DNA from: Cycas panzhihuaensis
Lineage: Eukaryota; Cycadophyta
Reading direction: 5' to 3'
DNA length: 64,000 nt
Assembly (NCBI GenBank): GCA_023213395.1
Contig: CM041465.1
Coordinates: 26,295,741 to 26,359,740 of the forward strand
In this document: piece by piece, positions 1 through 12,112 of the stretch
Numbering within the stretch: position 1 is the stretch's first letter
How the letters are laid out: each line of letters begins with the position of its first letter
Notes under the pieces: model-generated
Databases searched by the model: none
What the model saw: the letters and a program-made list of their open reading frames with translations, nothing else
Told to the model about the DNA's origin: nothing
Position numbers and translations under genes: made by a program

Positions 1-2586
1 GTGGAACCAAGAGTAAATGTTAGTGTTAAAGGCATATGTACTGGAGGAATATTTTGTGAAGCAAGAGGAGCAACTTGTGCTTTATCTGACTAATCATTAA
101 AGAATGAAATATGATTGATATCCACATCTTAGTTCTCTTCTAAGAAAATGACATCTTGAGACATATGAATTTGGTTGGTGGTAGGATTATACAATTTATA
201 TGCTTTGTAACCAGGTTGATAACTAATAAAAATACATTTCCTACTCTTATCATCCAACTTTTTCCTCTGTTCTTTTGGTATGAGCATATATATTATACAA
301 CCAAAAGTGTACATGTATGAGACTATAGGATTTTGACCTAACCAAGCCTCCTCAAGAGTAATGTTCAATATAGCCCTAGCAAGACTTCTATTTGTGAGAT
401 ATATTGCTATCCCAAGGGCTTTAGCTTAGAATTAAAGTCCTAAACTCTTGGCAATAAGCATGGATTTTCCTTTGTTGACTAAGGTCTAATTCATATGCTT
501 AGTAACTCCATTTTACTAAGGGGTATATGGGGTAGAAAACTATCATTTAATGTCATTATCCTTACAAAAATGAGTGAACTCATTGAATATGTATTCATCT
601 CCATTATCACAACAAAGGATTTTTTGGGGCCTTCCAAATTTAAATTTTATGCCATTCTTAAACTCATTGAATTTATCAAAAGCTTCTAATTTCTGCTTCA
701 TTAAATATACCTAGACTTTCCTAAAGAAATCATGAATGAATGCGATAAGGTAGTGATAACCTTTAAAGGATGCCTAGGATATGGGCCCACAGATGTCTAA
801 ATGTACCAAGCCTAAAGGTTCATTGGCATGCTAGGCTCTCCCATTTGACCTGAAAGGAGCTCGATGGTGTTTTTCCATTACACAAGCCTCATAAATGCAC
901 TTAGTCTCCTTTATATTTAGTATGCCATGTTCCATATTTAATCTATAAAGTAGATGAAGGCTACCCATATTCAAATGACCTAGGTATTGATGCCATAATT
1001 GGTCTTTTGGAATCTTAGGAGTAACATATGTTTAAGAAGCAAAATGATCATTTGAATTTGATATCCAAGTAAAAGGATCAAAAGTTGAAGTTGAATTACT
1101 ATAAGAATCAAATTCATATATGCAGATCAATGGTTTGCTCACTGCATTGAGCTTGTAGAGTCCTTGATCTTCATATCCTAAGGTAATTAAGCTATGATTC
1201 AGATATGTAATTAGGTATTTTCTAAGGTGCTAAACAAAATATGAAAGTTTTATTTATTTATTTGGCTAACTAAAAGTAAGTTGCATATCATGCTAAGTAT
1301 ATAGAAAACATAATTGAGATGATGAGAAGTATTCAAATTCTTCTATGAGATAGGAATGTTGCCAATCTTGGCAACCTCTAAAGCACTATCATCTCTAAAA
1401 ATGATAGATTGATTTTTAATTAGTCTTGTATCAGTTAGGGGTTCTTTTGAACTTATCATATATTGAGAGGCATCTAAATTGATTAACTAGGAGATGTTAG
1501 AATGATAAGATGACAAAGCAATAAAGAAAAGATTTTGAGAGTCAACTATGTGGCCTCCTTAATTTTATATCTAGTTGTGATTTCTATTCTCTTAGTTCCT
1601 TTGAGGAGCATTTTGATTTTGTCTCCTTAGTCCCTAGTAGTTTGGCCAATTTTGTCTTTAAGTTCCCTCATAGTTTCCAAGTCCACAAGTTTAATTACCC
1701 CACATAGCATGGTGGTTCTAAAACTATTGTTGTTAACAATCAACTCTCTTTTTCTACAGTCTAGTACTATGTGTCAAAGTTTACCATAATAGTTATAAAT
1801 AACGTGAGGATTATAAGATAGTTGAGGTTGATGTAACTGATATAACTACTAATTAGGTTACTGATTTAAATTTATTAAACTAAATTGATGTGTTAATTAT
1901 GGACATAAAGGTCTTCCTCTATGTCAGGTTGTAAATGCTAGTGTAGAAGAGGAAGCACCTGGATTCCTTGAATGGTGCAAAATGCATTCTTCCTAGAGTA
2001 GTAGACCCTCAAATATATTAAAATCAATCGTAACAAGTCAATCTATATATGACAGATTAGATATGAGGGTATTATAATGAAGTGGAAAAACATCAATATT
2101 GCAGGATATAAGATCACTATCCTTTAGTGGTTATCCTATAACTATCAACTAGTTCTTAATCACCTTAATATAGAACAAATAAGTTGTTATGGATCTTGTA
2201 AATAAAATGGAGAAAAGATAAGCTTTGAGCATCACTATCCTAACATTGTCCTTCCTCTTATAGAGTGCATATATGATGTTCCAAGAATATGTAGAGGTAG
2301 GGATAAGTTTTATATTTTGGTTGACAATATTCTCACAGGATAGATGAAGAATAGAAAGGGCAACTTCATTAAACTTGACAAAGGTAGCTATAGTATTAGG
2401 ATCAGGTGGAATAAAGTTATCAAGATCATTAAGATCTTGAGTAGGAACTGGCTTAGGAATTTTTCTATAAACATAAGGCCAAAGTTTATTTTTAATCAGA
2501 ATATTCTTGACTTGTTTCTTCTAAGCTAAGAAGTTATCACTACTAGATAGTTTAATGGTATTAGCTGCAATCATCTTAAATGCCAT
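1..2586 (-). pseudogene. Degenerate copia gag-protease-integrase (element E)
   Basis: The polyprotein would supply capsid, protease and integrase for replication in the cell and insertion in the nucleus. Gag begins at the ATG complementary to 2584-2586, with an N-terminus like MAFKMIAANTIKLSSSDN, typical of copia gag. A decayed CCHC knuckle (VIYNYYGKL, stop, HIVLDCRKR) lies near 1765-1825. The protease active site has decayed to a NLDAS-like form near 1480. The pre-integrase region keeps CEACVM-type spacing, and the first integrase Asp survives in VHLDICGP near 775-795. The longest open piece is 129-368, which matches the integrase C-terminal part (FGCIIYML ... CIFISYQPGYKAYKLY). Numerous stops and frameshifts make it non-functional. 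Confidence 0.8.
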
Positions 2587-2776
2587 GGTGTCTGATATGT
2601 CTCATGTCTACCTAAAAAAAGGTGATCTAGTCTGAGATCAAGTCTCAGTGTCTCCACTCCTAAATAGCCCCTAGTAATTGAGACAATTCTATCTGATGGC
2701 ATACCTACTCACAAGTGGTAACTCAGTGACCTAAAGTACCCAAAGGTACATAGGTGATACAAAAGGCTCAACTACT

Positions 2777-2788
2777 TCCTTGATACCA
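2777..2788 (-). other. Primer-binding site of element E
   Basis: The minus strand reads TGGTATCAAGGA. Its first eight bases match the complement of the 3' end of initiator-Met tRNA (TGGTATCAGAGC). It lies about 190 bp upstream of the gag ATG of element E, in the expected order. Confidence 0.55.
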
Positions 2789-2790
2789 TT

Positions 2791-3025
2791 AACCCACCTG
2801 CATTAGATTTATAGCTTGAATGATAAATCCTCATCTAAGGGCACACTTATAAGCGAGACACTCACCCCCTCTAAGTCTAGTGTAGTCTCTAAACTCCAAG
2901 CTTTTGGGTATAAATACCTCATCTACCATTGATTACACCTGATAACTAATTGATTTCTCAAATATCTATAAAATTCAAGAAGAACCAATAGCATGTACAA
3001 AGTAGACCTTGCAAGGTTGATAATC
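2791..3025 (-). repeat. Probable 5' LTR of element E
   Basis: This segment lies just outside the primer-binding site and holds no coding sequence. The partner LTR is outside the window, so the ends are inferred from the PBS and from a possible TG start (complement of about 3024-3025). The boundary is tentative. Confidence 0.35.
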
Positions 3026-3347
3026 AAGTGGTTCTTTTGGTCTTTATCTTTTTTAATGTTTTTAATTGATTTTAAAAAGATTTTATAATTAATAAATTTA
3101 TTTTAATATTTTAAGTAGAAAAAAAAAAAGAAAAAGCCCTTAAGAAAACTAAAAAACTGCCTAAAACATATTAGAAACAAGCCCTAAAAAGCTAAAAAAA
3201 TGATTAAAATCAACTTTAGATTAGGGACGTATATCAAAAATAGAATATTTAGAGAATATACTAATTTATGTAACCTAAAATTCTTTTATCCTTATAAAAT
3301 TCCAAATCAGATGGTAGAAATTAAAAAAAAATAATGGAACAAAGTGG
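3026..3347. other. AT-rich unassigned spacer
   Basis: About 320 bp of very AT-rich DNA with A runs (3120-3140) between element E and the start of the Tat1 LTR. No coding potential, RNA gene or clear repeat is visible. It may be pre-insertion DNA or the outer end of one of the two flanking LTRs. Confidence 0.4.
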
Positions 3348-5671
3348 ATATAAGAGGTAAAACCTTATTGTTGATCTTTATCACTCTTAATAAATTTCTT
3401 ATATGTTTCATGTGAAAATGATTGATTTAGGGTTGTTTCATATACGTTAGGCCATATTTTAATGAAATGTTATGTTGATTTGATTGATGATATATGTTGA
3501 ATAATTATTCATATATTATTATGCTATAACCTATCGATGAGTGATAACTATGACACCAAATTCTTCTCTTTTATGATTATTCTCATTTATTTCTTCTTTT
3601 AAAACCCTTTTTTTCATATTTTATTCTTGATTTCACCCTTAATTTATCTTTTTTGATTAATTTTTGGGCTTATGCTTATTATTTTTATATTTTTGGGTCA
3701 TTTTCCTCATTAATAAAGTCATTTGTGCTTTAATTTATCAATAAAAATCATTTTTTTACTTTTTAATGAGCCATTTTTACTTCTTGATTTATTATATTTT
3801 TGGTCCTACCAAAAATATGATTGATCATATTTTTAATTTAAAGTTGTATTTTTCGTGGCTCCAAAAATGTGACTAGTCATGTTTTTTATTGTTATGCATG
3901 TAAAACTCATCCTACACATCAGATTTCTATATGTTGCTATTTAGATTTATTGCAAACCTAGTTCTTTTATGTCAAAAATATAGAAAAACTCTATTGTGAT
4001 AATTAATTCAAGTTTTTGTGAGTTTAAAGATCAAGTTTGAAGAGCTTTCTTGAGATTTTTAAAGATTTCTACTATTGTTATTTAAAGGACTATTTTTTTA
4101 GAAAAAAAGAGGTAAAATCAAGAGGAGATTTTAAAGCTTTGGTCGTTGTTTGAGTGATACATAAATTTCAATGCTTTGTGCTCTTCAAAATTCTTAATTT
4201 CTTCTAAAGATTTCAACTTCAAATTTCTTTGTTCTTGGTAAGATCTTTCCTATTAAAAAAACTATTACAACTTGACTACTCTTTAGTGATTATTTTAGCT
4301 CAGAATTTTTCTTTTCTTCCTTGTGATATTTGTAATGACTTTTTACTCATTTTTTATCTTGGGAATTTGGCTAAAAGGTCTTCTCTTTATGGGATAAACA
4401 GGGAGTAGACTATTATAAAGAATACTTGTCTCTTCACTCAAAAGATAACTACTCTTCCCATTCTTCTCAGTTACCCAAATCCTCAAGAGGCTTGCTTTCA
4501 CCTTGACTTTTTGTGGCTGTTATTGAGCATGATGTCCTTATTTTTCTTTCTCCTTTATTGGTTTCAAAGGAAGAATTTGAAGTAGTTTAATCATATAAAA
4601 GAAAGAAAGAAAGCCATTCTAAGGTAGAAGTTCTATAATAGCCAAGAAATCATAAAAAAATTATTGGTGATTGTTCTTATTTGATTTCACTTTTTTCATT
4701 ATTCTCTTGTTTTAAAAAGAAATTTAAATTTATGAATGATATGTTCTTGATTTGATTAGTTTAAATGAAATTCTAGGATCTCTTTGGTATCTTATAAACT
4801 CTAATTGTAATAGAATCTTTGTATTCTTTGGTTTGATGCTTGTTTGTGGATAATGACTTTGGATATAATTGATTGCATACAAACTCTATGGTCTAAAAAC
4901 CATTCATGAAAGTAGTAGTAAAATTTTAAGATCTCTTTTTTCATCTTAAAAATATTCTCCAAAAAGAAAATAGCATATAATTAGAATAAAAAGCTTCGTA
5001 TAGATATTACATGTTATTGGATCTCATCTTGATTTGCATACATAGTTGCATATTGTAATAGTTGCATTTCATATTAGTTCTTTTCATTCAAAGTATGAGT
5101 TGCATCTAAATGAAGTAGTTTCATATTCACTTTAGTGTGTTTCATCTTTTAAAATCAAAGAAAAAGAAAAAAATATGTTGCATATATAAAGTTAGTTCTT
5201 TTATTTATTTGTGTATTAAAAAGAAGCTAGATAGATCTTCTAGTTTTATTGATTGTTCTTGTGATTTTCATTTTATTTAAAACAAAATAAATAGAAAGAA
5301 GATATAACCTTTCCATTACTTAGCCCTTCTCTTTCATTTAAGTAAAACTCTAAAGGTTGAAAGAATAAGAGGAAAGAAGTCCCTAGGAAGGACATAAGAG
5401 ACATTATTAGTGTAATCTCAAACTTAGAACTCCTTTATCCAATTATATAGGCTAGCAGATTCAATCACCCCCTTTCATCTTAGCCTTTTATTGCTTCATT
5501 TATTCATACCTTTAACAAACAACATAATTAAGTCGAGACTCCTTCTTAGGAGTTGGCAAAGGTGGTCCCTTTAGTTCACTTAGGCTTCCTGACTCTTAGT
5601 TTAGATTTGAAACAGAAGAAACATATCGTTAGTTAGGAGATATTTAGTTTAGGTCCAACTGAAGTTTGCCT
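3348..5671 (+). repeat. 5' LTR of Tat1
   Basis: Collinear over its length with the two Tat2 LTRs (5988-8417 and 49134-51600). Shared blocks include the atgaatgat/gatgag region near 3480-3550, the catatttttggtcc-type block near 3800-3850, the ttcttggtaagatcttt block near 4230 and the ggagttggcaaaggtggtcc block near 5553-5573. It is clearly more diverged than the Tat2 pair are from each other. The left end is fixed only approximately by alignment; the right end aligns with the Tat2 LTR end at 8417. It contains no gene. Confidence 0.7.
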
Positions 5672-5721
5672 TCTTTTTAGCAACCATACTTAGGATTACC
5701 ATTTACCTCTTATTTAAAGCA

Positions 5722-5987
5722 ATGGAAACTACTACACCCACTCCTAGGTGATCCTTGAGACTTCAAGCTCTCCTGCTGATTTTTAAATATAATCATTACA
5801 TTTTACTCATGAGGTTTCATCTTCCTATGTTTACTCTTTGAAATATCATGCTCATGTCTACCCCTCTAAAGATTTAACTTAGTTATATAAAATATGTGTG
5901 GAGCAAGGGTACCCATAACCATCTCAATTCCTTGGTGATGCTTCTTTTGTAGATCCTTCTGTTGTACAAGAAGAACCACTTCCTATT
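5722..5987 (+). pseudogene. Tat1 gag, N-terminal fragment
   Basis: Begins with ATG at 5722 and an N-terminus that matches the Tat2 gag start at 8468 (METTTPTP against METIAPTS, then SLRLQ in both). The frame is broken soon after. The piece ends exactly where the Tat2 5' LTR starts (5988). The last five bases, ctatt, are the left target-site copy, and homology resumes at 51606. A remnant PBS-like stretch (tagcaaccatac, about 5678-5689) precedes it. Confidence 0.8.
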
Positions 5988-8417
5988 TGTTTCACGAAGA
6001 CCTAGCCCTTGATTAGTATTTGGTTCATAGTTGCAAGTTTTGACATGTTTATTATATGATTTAATGGAAAAATAAAGGATGAATTTGTTTGATTATGAAT
6101 TAGGCCATGTTTTAATGAAGGAATGTATGAATTTGATTTAATGATTTATGATGAATGATTATGTGACTTGTATTTTTACTATCATTCATCGATGACTAAG
6201 ATTATGACACTACTTTTTTTTTTCATGATCAATTTTACCTAATGCTCTCTTTAAAACCTTTATCTTTTACGTTTTATCCTTAATATCACCCAAATTTATC
6301 ATTTTTTATTATTTCTAGTCTTGTATTTAATATTTTCACCTTATTCTGGGCCTATTTACTCATTTATAAAGTGATTTTATGCTTCACTTTCTATTTAATA
6401 TCAAATTTTAACTTTTTTGAACAAATTTTTACCTCCACATTTATTGCATTTTTTGTGCTACCAAAAACATGACTGGTCACATTTTTAGTGTAAAATCACA
6501 TTTTTGTAGGTCCAAAAATGCACCGGTTGCATTTTTAACTATCATACATACAAAACTCAGCTAGCATACTAGAGTTTTACATGTCACCAACCAAATTTAG
6601 TGGGATTTGATCTCTTTGATGCCTAGAAATGATGTTGAGGTTTATGTGATTCATTCTTGAGGAGTTGGAAGTGATTTTACTCAAGTTTATAGTGGATTTT
6701 TGAGTTTTTTTGGAGATTTTGAAGACTATTATTATTGCGGTTGCACCTTGGATTTTAAAGAGACTTGTAGGTGAAATCATAGAAGATTTTTTATACTGTG
6801 ACTTTGTATGTTACTGATATTCAAATATTGATGGTCTAAGCTTCATTCTTATGGACTTTTATCAAAGTTTCATGGTTCAAACATCTTCTAATTAGATAAG
6901 GTCTTTACTATTTAATTTCTAGTTCATTTCAAAGTGTTTTAAAGGTGGTTTTTTGCTTAAACATTGCTCTTTTCTTTAGTCAGTTGCTGTATTGGTCTTG
7001 TACTCATTTTAAGCTTTGAAATACTTGCTGAAAGGTCAGCTATTTATGGGGTTCCTTAAGGGTTAGACTAGGGTGGGACATGGTCATCTCCCCACCACTC
7101 ATCTAACTATCCCTTCCTATTCTTCTATAGTAGCTTCTATTTCAAATAATTTGCCACCCTTTTTGGCATTACTTAGTTATGGTTTAGCCTTTTTGTTTGG
7201 TTGGTTTTCTCCTTTGGTTTGTTTTGAAGGAAAGTTTTAGAAAACATTAATCAGCTGAAAGGAAAATTGCCATTCTAAGGCCTTCATTTACAATAGAAAA
7301 GAAGTTTCAATTTCATAGTACTACAGTTTGTTTGGTTTTACTCTTAAGTTTACCTTTTTGCTCTTCAAAAGAAAAGTTAAAAATATTTAATAGTGAATGT
7401 ATGTCTGATTTTTTAGTTTATTAAAGGCTCAAGGATCCTTTTGGAGTCTTTCTTACTCTAACCATGATAGAGTCTTTAAAGATAGTTTCTTGTTTAAATG
7501 TTATGGTTCAGATTTGTTGATTGCATATGATCTTATAAATATAAAAAATCATTAAAAGCAATAGTAGCATCTTCTTTAAATCTCTTTTTTTTTTGCATCA
7601 TATATCATCTTTTTCAAAGAATGAGTTACATACATGTAAAGCAATCTCTTTCAAATAGCATTGTATGTCATTTATTTCTTTGAAAAGCTTACATAAACAG
7701 TCATATTGTGTGGATTTCATCTCTTGAAAGTATCTTTCCATTCATTGTAAGGTGCATATGTTGCATGCAGGAAGATAATTTCATATTTGCATTTGCATCT
7801 TTTATTTTAAAGTAAAAAGAAAATTAAAAAAGACACAAAAAGTTTGCATGCATCTAGTTGTAACTTTTCTTTATTTGTTGATTGGAAGTGAAGTAACTTT
7901 TTGATGCATTTTATTTTGATTTTTTGAGTATAAAAAATACAAAAAGGAAGCATAAGAAATAACAAAAAAAAAAAGAAAAAGAACACAAACAAGTCAGATA
8001 TAAACAAAGAAAAGAAACAAGAAAAATGAGGAAAATAAAAAGAACAACTTTTTTCCATTTGTTTACCCTTTCCTATATCCTAGTAGAACCCAAAAAGTTG
8101 AAAAGATTATTCGAAAGGAGTCCCTATGAAGGATATTGAAAATATTATTAGTGTAGCTTTAAATCAAGAACTCCTTCATCCAGTTTTGTAGGTTAGTGGA
8201 TTCTACTACCCCCCTTTTCACATCCATACCTTCCATCACATTTTATATTCACACCTTATTAGACGGCATAACTAGGCAAAAACTCCTTCTTAGTAGTTGG
8301 GCAAAGGTGGTCCCTTAGGACTACCTGAACTTCATATCTCCCACTTTTAATTGAAACAAAGATGATACCTTAACAATTGAGGGATATCTGGTTTAGGTCC
8401 TCTCAATAACCTAACCA
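5988..8417 (+). repeat. 5' LTR of Tat2
   Basis: Starts TGTTTCACGAAGACC and ends CTAACCA. It is collinear with 49134-51600 throughout, for example cctagcccttgatt near 6001-6014 and 49146-49159, and the tgcatgcatctagttgtaac block near 7845-7863. A pyrimidine/purine-rich stretch on the minus strand gives a spurious phenylalanine-rich frame (7807-8058) that recurs in the 3' LTR; it is not a gene. The LTR would carry promoter and polyadenylation signals, but none can be fixed by eye. Confidence 0.88.
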
Positions 8418-8423
8418 TCTTTT

Positions 8424-8441
8424 TGGCAGCCATACTGGGGA
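8424..8441 (+). other. Tat2 primer-binding site, probably tRNA-Asp type
   Basis: The sequence tggcagccatactgggga lies 6 bp after the LTR end. It resembles the tRNA-Asp-complementary PBS used by many Athila/Tat elements (TGGCGCC...CCGGGGA), agreeing at the first four and last five positions, with several mismatches inside. The assignment rests on position plus partial match. Confidence 0.5.
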
Positions 8442-8467
8442 GCTACTGTTTATTTTCTTTTAAAGCA

Positions 8468-10596
8468 ATGGAAACTATAGCACCTACTTCTAAGTACTCC
8501 TTGAGGCTCCAAGGCCTTCCATTTGATCCTCAAGTATGCCCTTCTCACTTTGGCCAAGAATTCTTATCATCCTATGTTGAATCTTCCAAACTTCAAGAGC
8601 TTGAAATTATGTTTATCCTTCTGAAGATTCAGCCCAATTGTACAACATACCAATGGAAAAAGGATACCTTGAACCCTCTTAATACCTCAGTGATTCTTCT
8701 TTCATAGATCATTCTTTGGCATAAGAAGAATCACCTTTTAATCAATCACATTCATCTTTTTCTGAGTCGATTCTTACTAAGATCCCTACTCCACTATGCA
8801 TGCCTGATTACTATGACCCATTTTACTTAGAGACTCATACCATTACATCCCTACCACAACATCTTCAAATCAATTCCTTAGGTGAGGATTATGAGCTAAT
8901 AGAGGTAGAGCCCCCCCTTGATTACATTCAATCTCTTTATCCTTCTCATCGTCCTCTACCAAGTCCTATATTGTGATCCTATTCCCCATCCTTAAAGGAA
9001 GTTGATGACTATAAATCAACTCATTTGTAACTTCATCAATCTCCTCCTAGATAATAAGTTTAGATTCATTCCCCTTATTCCATACCTCCCACCCATGGAG
9101 GTACTACTACCATTATTGCTTATATCAATCCTAGTATCACACACGTATCCACTTCTAGTCAAGTGATTATGGCTTTACCTAGTTTATGATTGATTTGTTC
9201 TTGTTCCACTAGGATTACCTCTTCCTATTCTGTTTCCTCTACCACTTAGTTACCCCCTCATACATCACATACCATTTGGTCCCATGGTGTTAGACCTCAT
9301 CCACCATCTTTTAGAGTGTCTAATATGATTCCCTCTTCATAACATGTTTCTTATACTCATTACACTCATCCTCATGCTTTGGCGAGTCAATCACAAGCTT
9401 TGAGGGTTTCTAATCCTACTTTTTCTTCACATGTTCTTGGACCTACTCCACAACCTAATCCTTTTTACACTTTCAATCTAAGCTTCCCTCAACACCTTAT
9501 ACCTTAAACTAACTCTATGGTTAACCCTACAATATGGTTTAATCCCCCCTCTACCTTTCCACCTTATGATGTTTTATAATCATAACAAAAAACATAATTG
9601 CAACAACCTGTCCATTTATCTATTCCTTATCTATCATCCTTACCTTAATGTTCTACTACATTGAGGCCAAGGAGACATTTCCTTGATTATATGAAGTCTC
9701 CCTTTCTGCACGAGGTCTTGTTGTCACTTATGCCTCCATTTCTTCTTGAGTTGCCTAAATTTTTTAGTGACTCTTCTCAAGACCTCACCTCTTATATACA
9801 AGTATTTACACTTGCTTGAACAAATTTCATACCATAGAATTATATCATGATGTACATTTTTTCTAAATTGCTTCAAGGTGATGCCTTGAAGTGGTTTTTC
9901 CATCTTCCCTTAACTTTCATTATCTAATTCCAATAATTAGTTGACTCTTTTATAAACTATTTTGATGTGGTGAGACCATTTGAATTAGCCATTAAATATT
10001 TACTAGCTCTAAAGTAGAACAATAATGAGACATCAAGGGACTTTGTTAGGAGATTTCAAGGCTAGGTACATGCTTGTCACTTATTTTTTGACTCTAACTT
10101 ATTATTTAATCTATTTGCCAATGTGTTGAGATCCCCTGTGCAGTTAGAAGTTTTAATACTAGGATCTCAAATATATAAAGAAGCGGTTGATCATTGTTTA
10201 GTCCTAGAAACATTTAAAATTTAAGCAGGTATCAAGAAGGTTGGAAAACCTATGCCTTCTAAAGAAATAATTCAAACCACGAAGGCCTCCCATCCTGAAC
10301 CTACTTATGATCATCTAACTTCTTTAGTTAGATTATTAAAATATGTAATCAATACTAAATTATGTATTGATAGTCCTTCTCAGAGTCACCCTTTCAAAGA
10401 GACCAAAGTTATTCATGTTACTGAGGGGAGGAAGAAACAAGCTCCTCCCCCACCTCCTCCTTTCTTTAGAAAGAGAAAATGGTGCTCATATTATCAAATA
10501 GATGTCCATGATAAAAGTGATTACTAAATAGTTCAAAATATAACTCAAAACACAAGTGTCTAAGCAAGTTGTTCTTCTAAGTCATCTCAAGACCAA
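8468..10596 (+). pseudogene. Tat2 gag, degenerate
   Basis: Would encode the capsid-forming Gag. The ATG at 8468 is chosen because the same start is found in Tat1 at 5722. Residues 1 to about 400 form a Pro/Ser/Thr-rich, low-complexity region (8468-9690). The retro-gag core follows (about 9730-10230), with Tat-type landmarks: GDALKWFFHLP near 9880-9905, the SFINYFD motif near 9948 and SRDFVRRFQ near 10030. A decayed CX2C-type knuckle (KWCSYYQIDVHDKSDY) sits at about 10480-10527, after a proline tract. Stops interrupt it repeatedly, many as TAG in place of CAG. The Tat1 paralogue (51606-53400) is collinear. Confidence 0.85.
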
Positions 10597-11789
10597 ATGA
10601 TCCATAAGGATTCATTGACTCAACATAATAAAAAGACAAGGAAAGAAGATAAAGGTAAAGAAAAGCAAGTGCAAGATGATAAAGGTGAACCTTCAAGTTC
10701 TAATTCATTAAAGAAGACTACCACTCTAGTAAATGCTATAATAAAAAGAAATAACAATCTATCTTGCATGCCTACCAAAGGTGGGGATACCAAGAGAACG
10801 ATAAATATGGTAGAGACTATAAAGAGTGTAAGTCCATCTAAATCATCTAATAATTTGATGGTGAGGAATCTTAACTCTTTACCTCTAGTACCCCACTATT
10901 CCATCAGGTTTAGGTCCATTCTCTTTAGTTTAAAGGATGGATCTTTCTCCTTGGTAGAAGAATTAAAGACCATTCTAGTAGGCATATTAGTTATTAATTT
11001 GTTGAAGTGTTGCCTTAAACAATATCAACTTCTATTTGATACATTGGAAGTTCATGTAGTAGTTTTGTCATCTACTTCTATGATTTCTTTTTTACCTTGC
11101 TACCTTATCTAGTCATTTCATTTATACACTAAATGACATACCACTATTTTACATCGAGATTGTGAAGGACAATATTAATATCAAGTGAGTTATTATTGAC
11201 AAAGGATCATCTGTTAATGTAATCCCTCTTCATCTTGTTGAGGATTTGGAGATTTCTATTTTTGATCCATGCAAGTGGATTTGTAAAGGGTATGATAAGA
11301 ATTAGAAGATGCCCTTAGATCAAGTCACTCTCCATCTCACCTTGGAAGAAAAGATGGTTCTTCCCGAGTTTACCATTATCAACCTAGACTTAGAATATAA
11401 CATACTTTTGGGTAGACCATAGATTGCTCAAATGGTAGTGGTTTGTTCCTCCCTCTTTGGTGAACTTAGGTTCATCCACAAGGGACAATTCAAGATTATC
11501 AAGCAAAAGCCCAAACCCATTAAGCAATTAGTTGATCTTATTGAGACTTTTCTAGAACCTAGAGAATCCTCTAATTCCATGGAGTATTTCTTTCAATTGC
11601 TTATTTTAGGTCAATACTTTGCTATTAAAACCCCTTTTACCTAACCATAGGTAAAAGATATGATTTTCATTGAAGTTATTCCTTTGTCATCAAGCTTCCT
11701 ATATACTCTTATTCCTTCACACTAGACTGATTTCTTTTTATTTTTTTCTTCTTCCATTTCTAATGAAGAAGTGGATTATTGCTCTATCA
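10597..11789 (+). pseudogene. Tat2 gag C-terminus and aspartic protease
   Basis: The first part is a Lys/Glu/Ser-rich linker (open from 10597 to 11112). It is followed by the retropepsin domain that would cut the polyprotein. The active-site Asp is at 11198-11200 in a DKGSSVNV context, a Tat-style variant of D[ST]G, and the second landmark ILLGRP is at about 11404-11421. A short tail ends at 11789, where copia A is inserted; tatca (11785-11789) is the left target-site copy. Tat1 57637-58600 is the uninterrupted equivalent. Confidence 0.82.
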
Positions 11790-12095
11790 TGAAAGAGGTT
11801 AATGTATCAAGGTCATTTGTGTAGATTAATTATGTGACCTTAGGATATATTATTAGCATTAGTCTCTTAATGAAATGTACTTTATGTGCATTTAGATGTA
11901 ATTTCAAGTTCATGTCATTAGGCAGGAAAATCCTAACCCTAATTCTCACCCTCATTAATAAAATGTGAAATCTCAAGGGAGTCATTATTCATTCTCACCT
12001 CTAAGCTTGCTCTCATATCTTGTTTCATCTTCTTTTTCATTCTCCATTGCCATTGTGTACATGTGAGTGATTTATCTCCTAGATCCATCCTTCCA
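11790..12095 (+). repeat. 5' LTR of copia A
   Basis: Starts TGAAAGAGGTTAATG and ends CCTTCCA. It aligns end to end with 19111-19422, differing by two short indels and about 11 substitutions, mostly C/T or G/A. Confidence 0.93.
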
Positions 12096-12100
12096 TAATG

Positions 12101-12112
12101 CGGTATCAGAGC
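12101..12112 (+). other. Copia A primer-binding site
   Basis: The sequence cggtatcagagc matches 11 of 12 bases of the initiator-Met tRNA complement TGGTATCAGAGC, with the first T changed to C. It lies 5 bp after the LTR. Confidence 0.88.

Larger units (their letters stand above)
1..3025 (-). mobile_element. Copia element E, partial, runs off left edge
   Basis: Minus-strand Ty1/copia element whose 3' part lies outside the window. Reading right to left it shows a probable 5' LTR (about 2791-3025), a Met-tRNA-like primer-binding site, a gag start at 2586, a decayed zinc knuckle near 1765-1825, a protease remnant near 1390-1500, the pre-integrase zinc region near 840-900 and integrase core to C-terminus (129-830). 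The order protease-integrase before RT is that of copia. Neither the 3' LTR nor the RT is visible, so the insertion site cannot be defined. The right boundary is uncertain by some tens of bases. Confidence 0.8.

Noticed and set aside
7807-8058. Phe-rich minus-strand frame with signal-peptide-like look, repeated at 50953-51216
   Set aside because: It is the reverse strand of an A-rich part of the Tat LTR and recurs only because the LTR is duplicated; low complexity, frame not conserved in Tat1.
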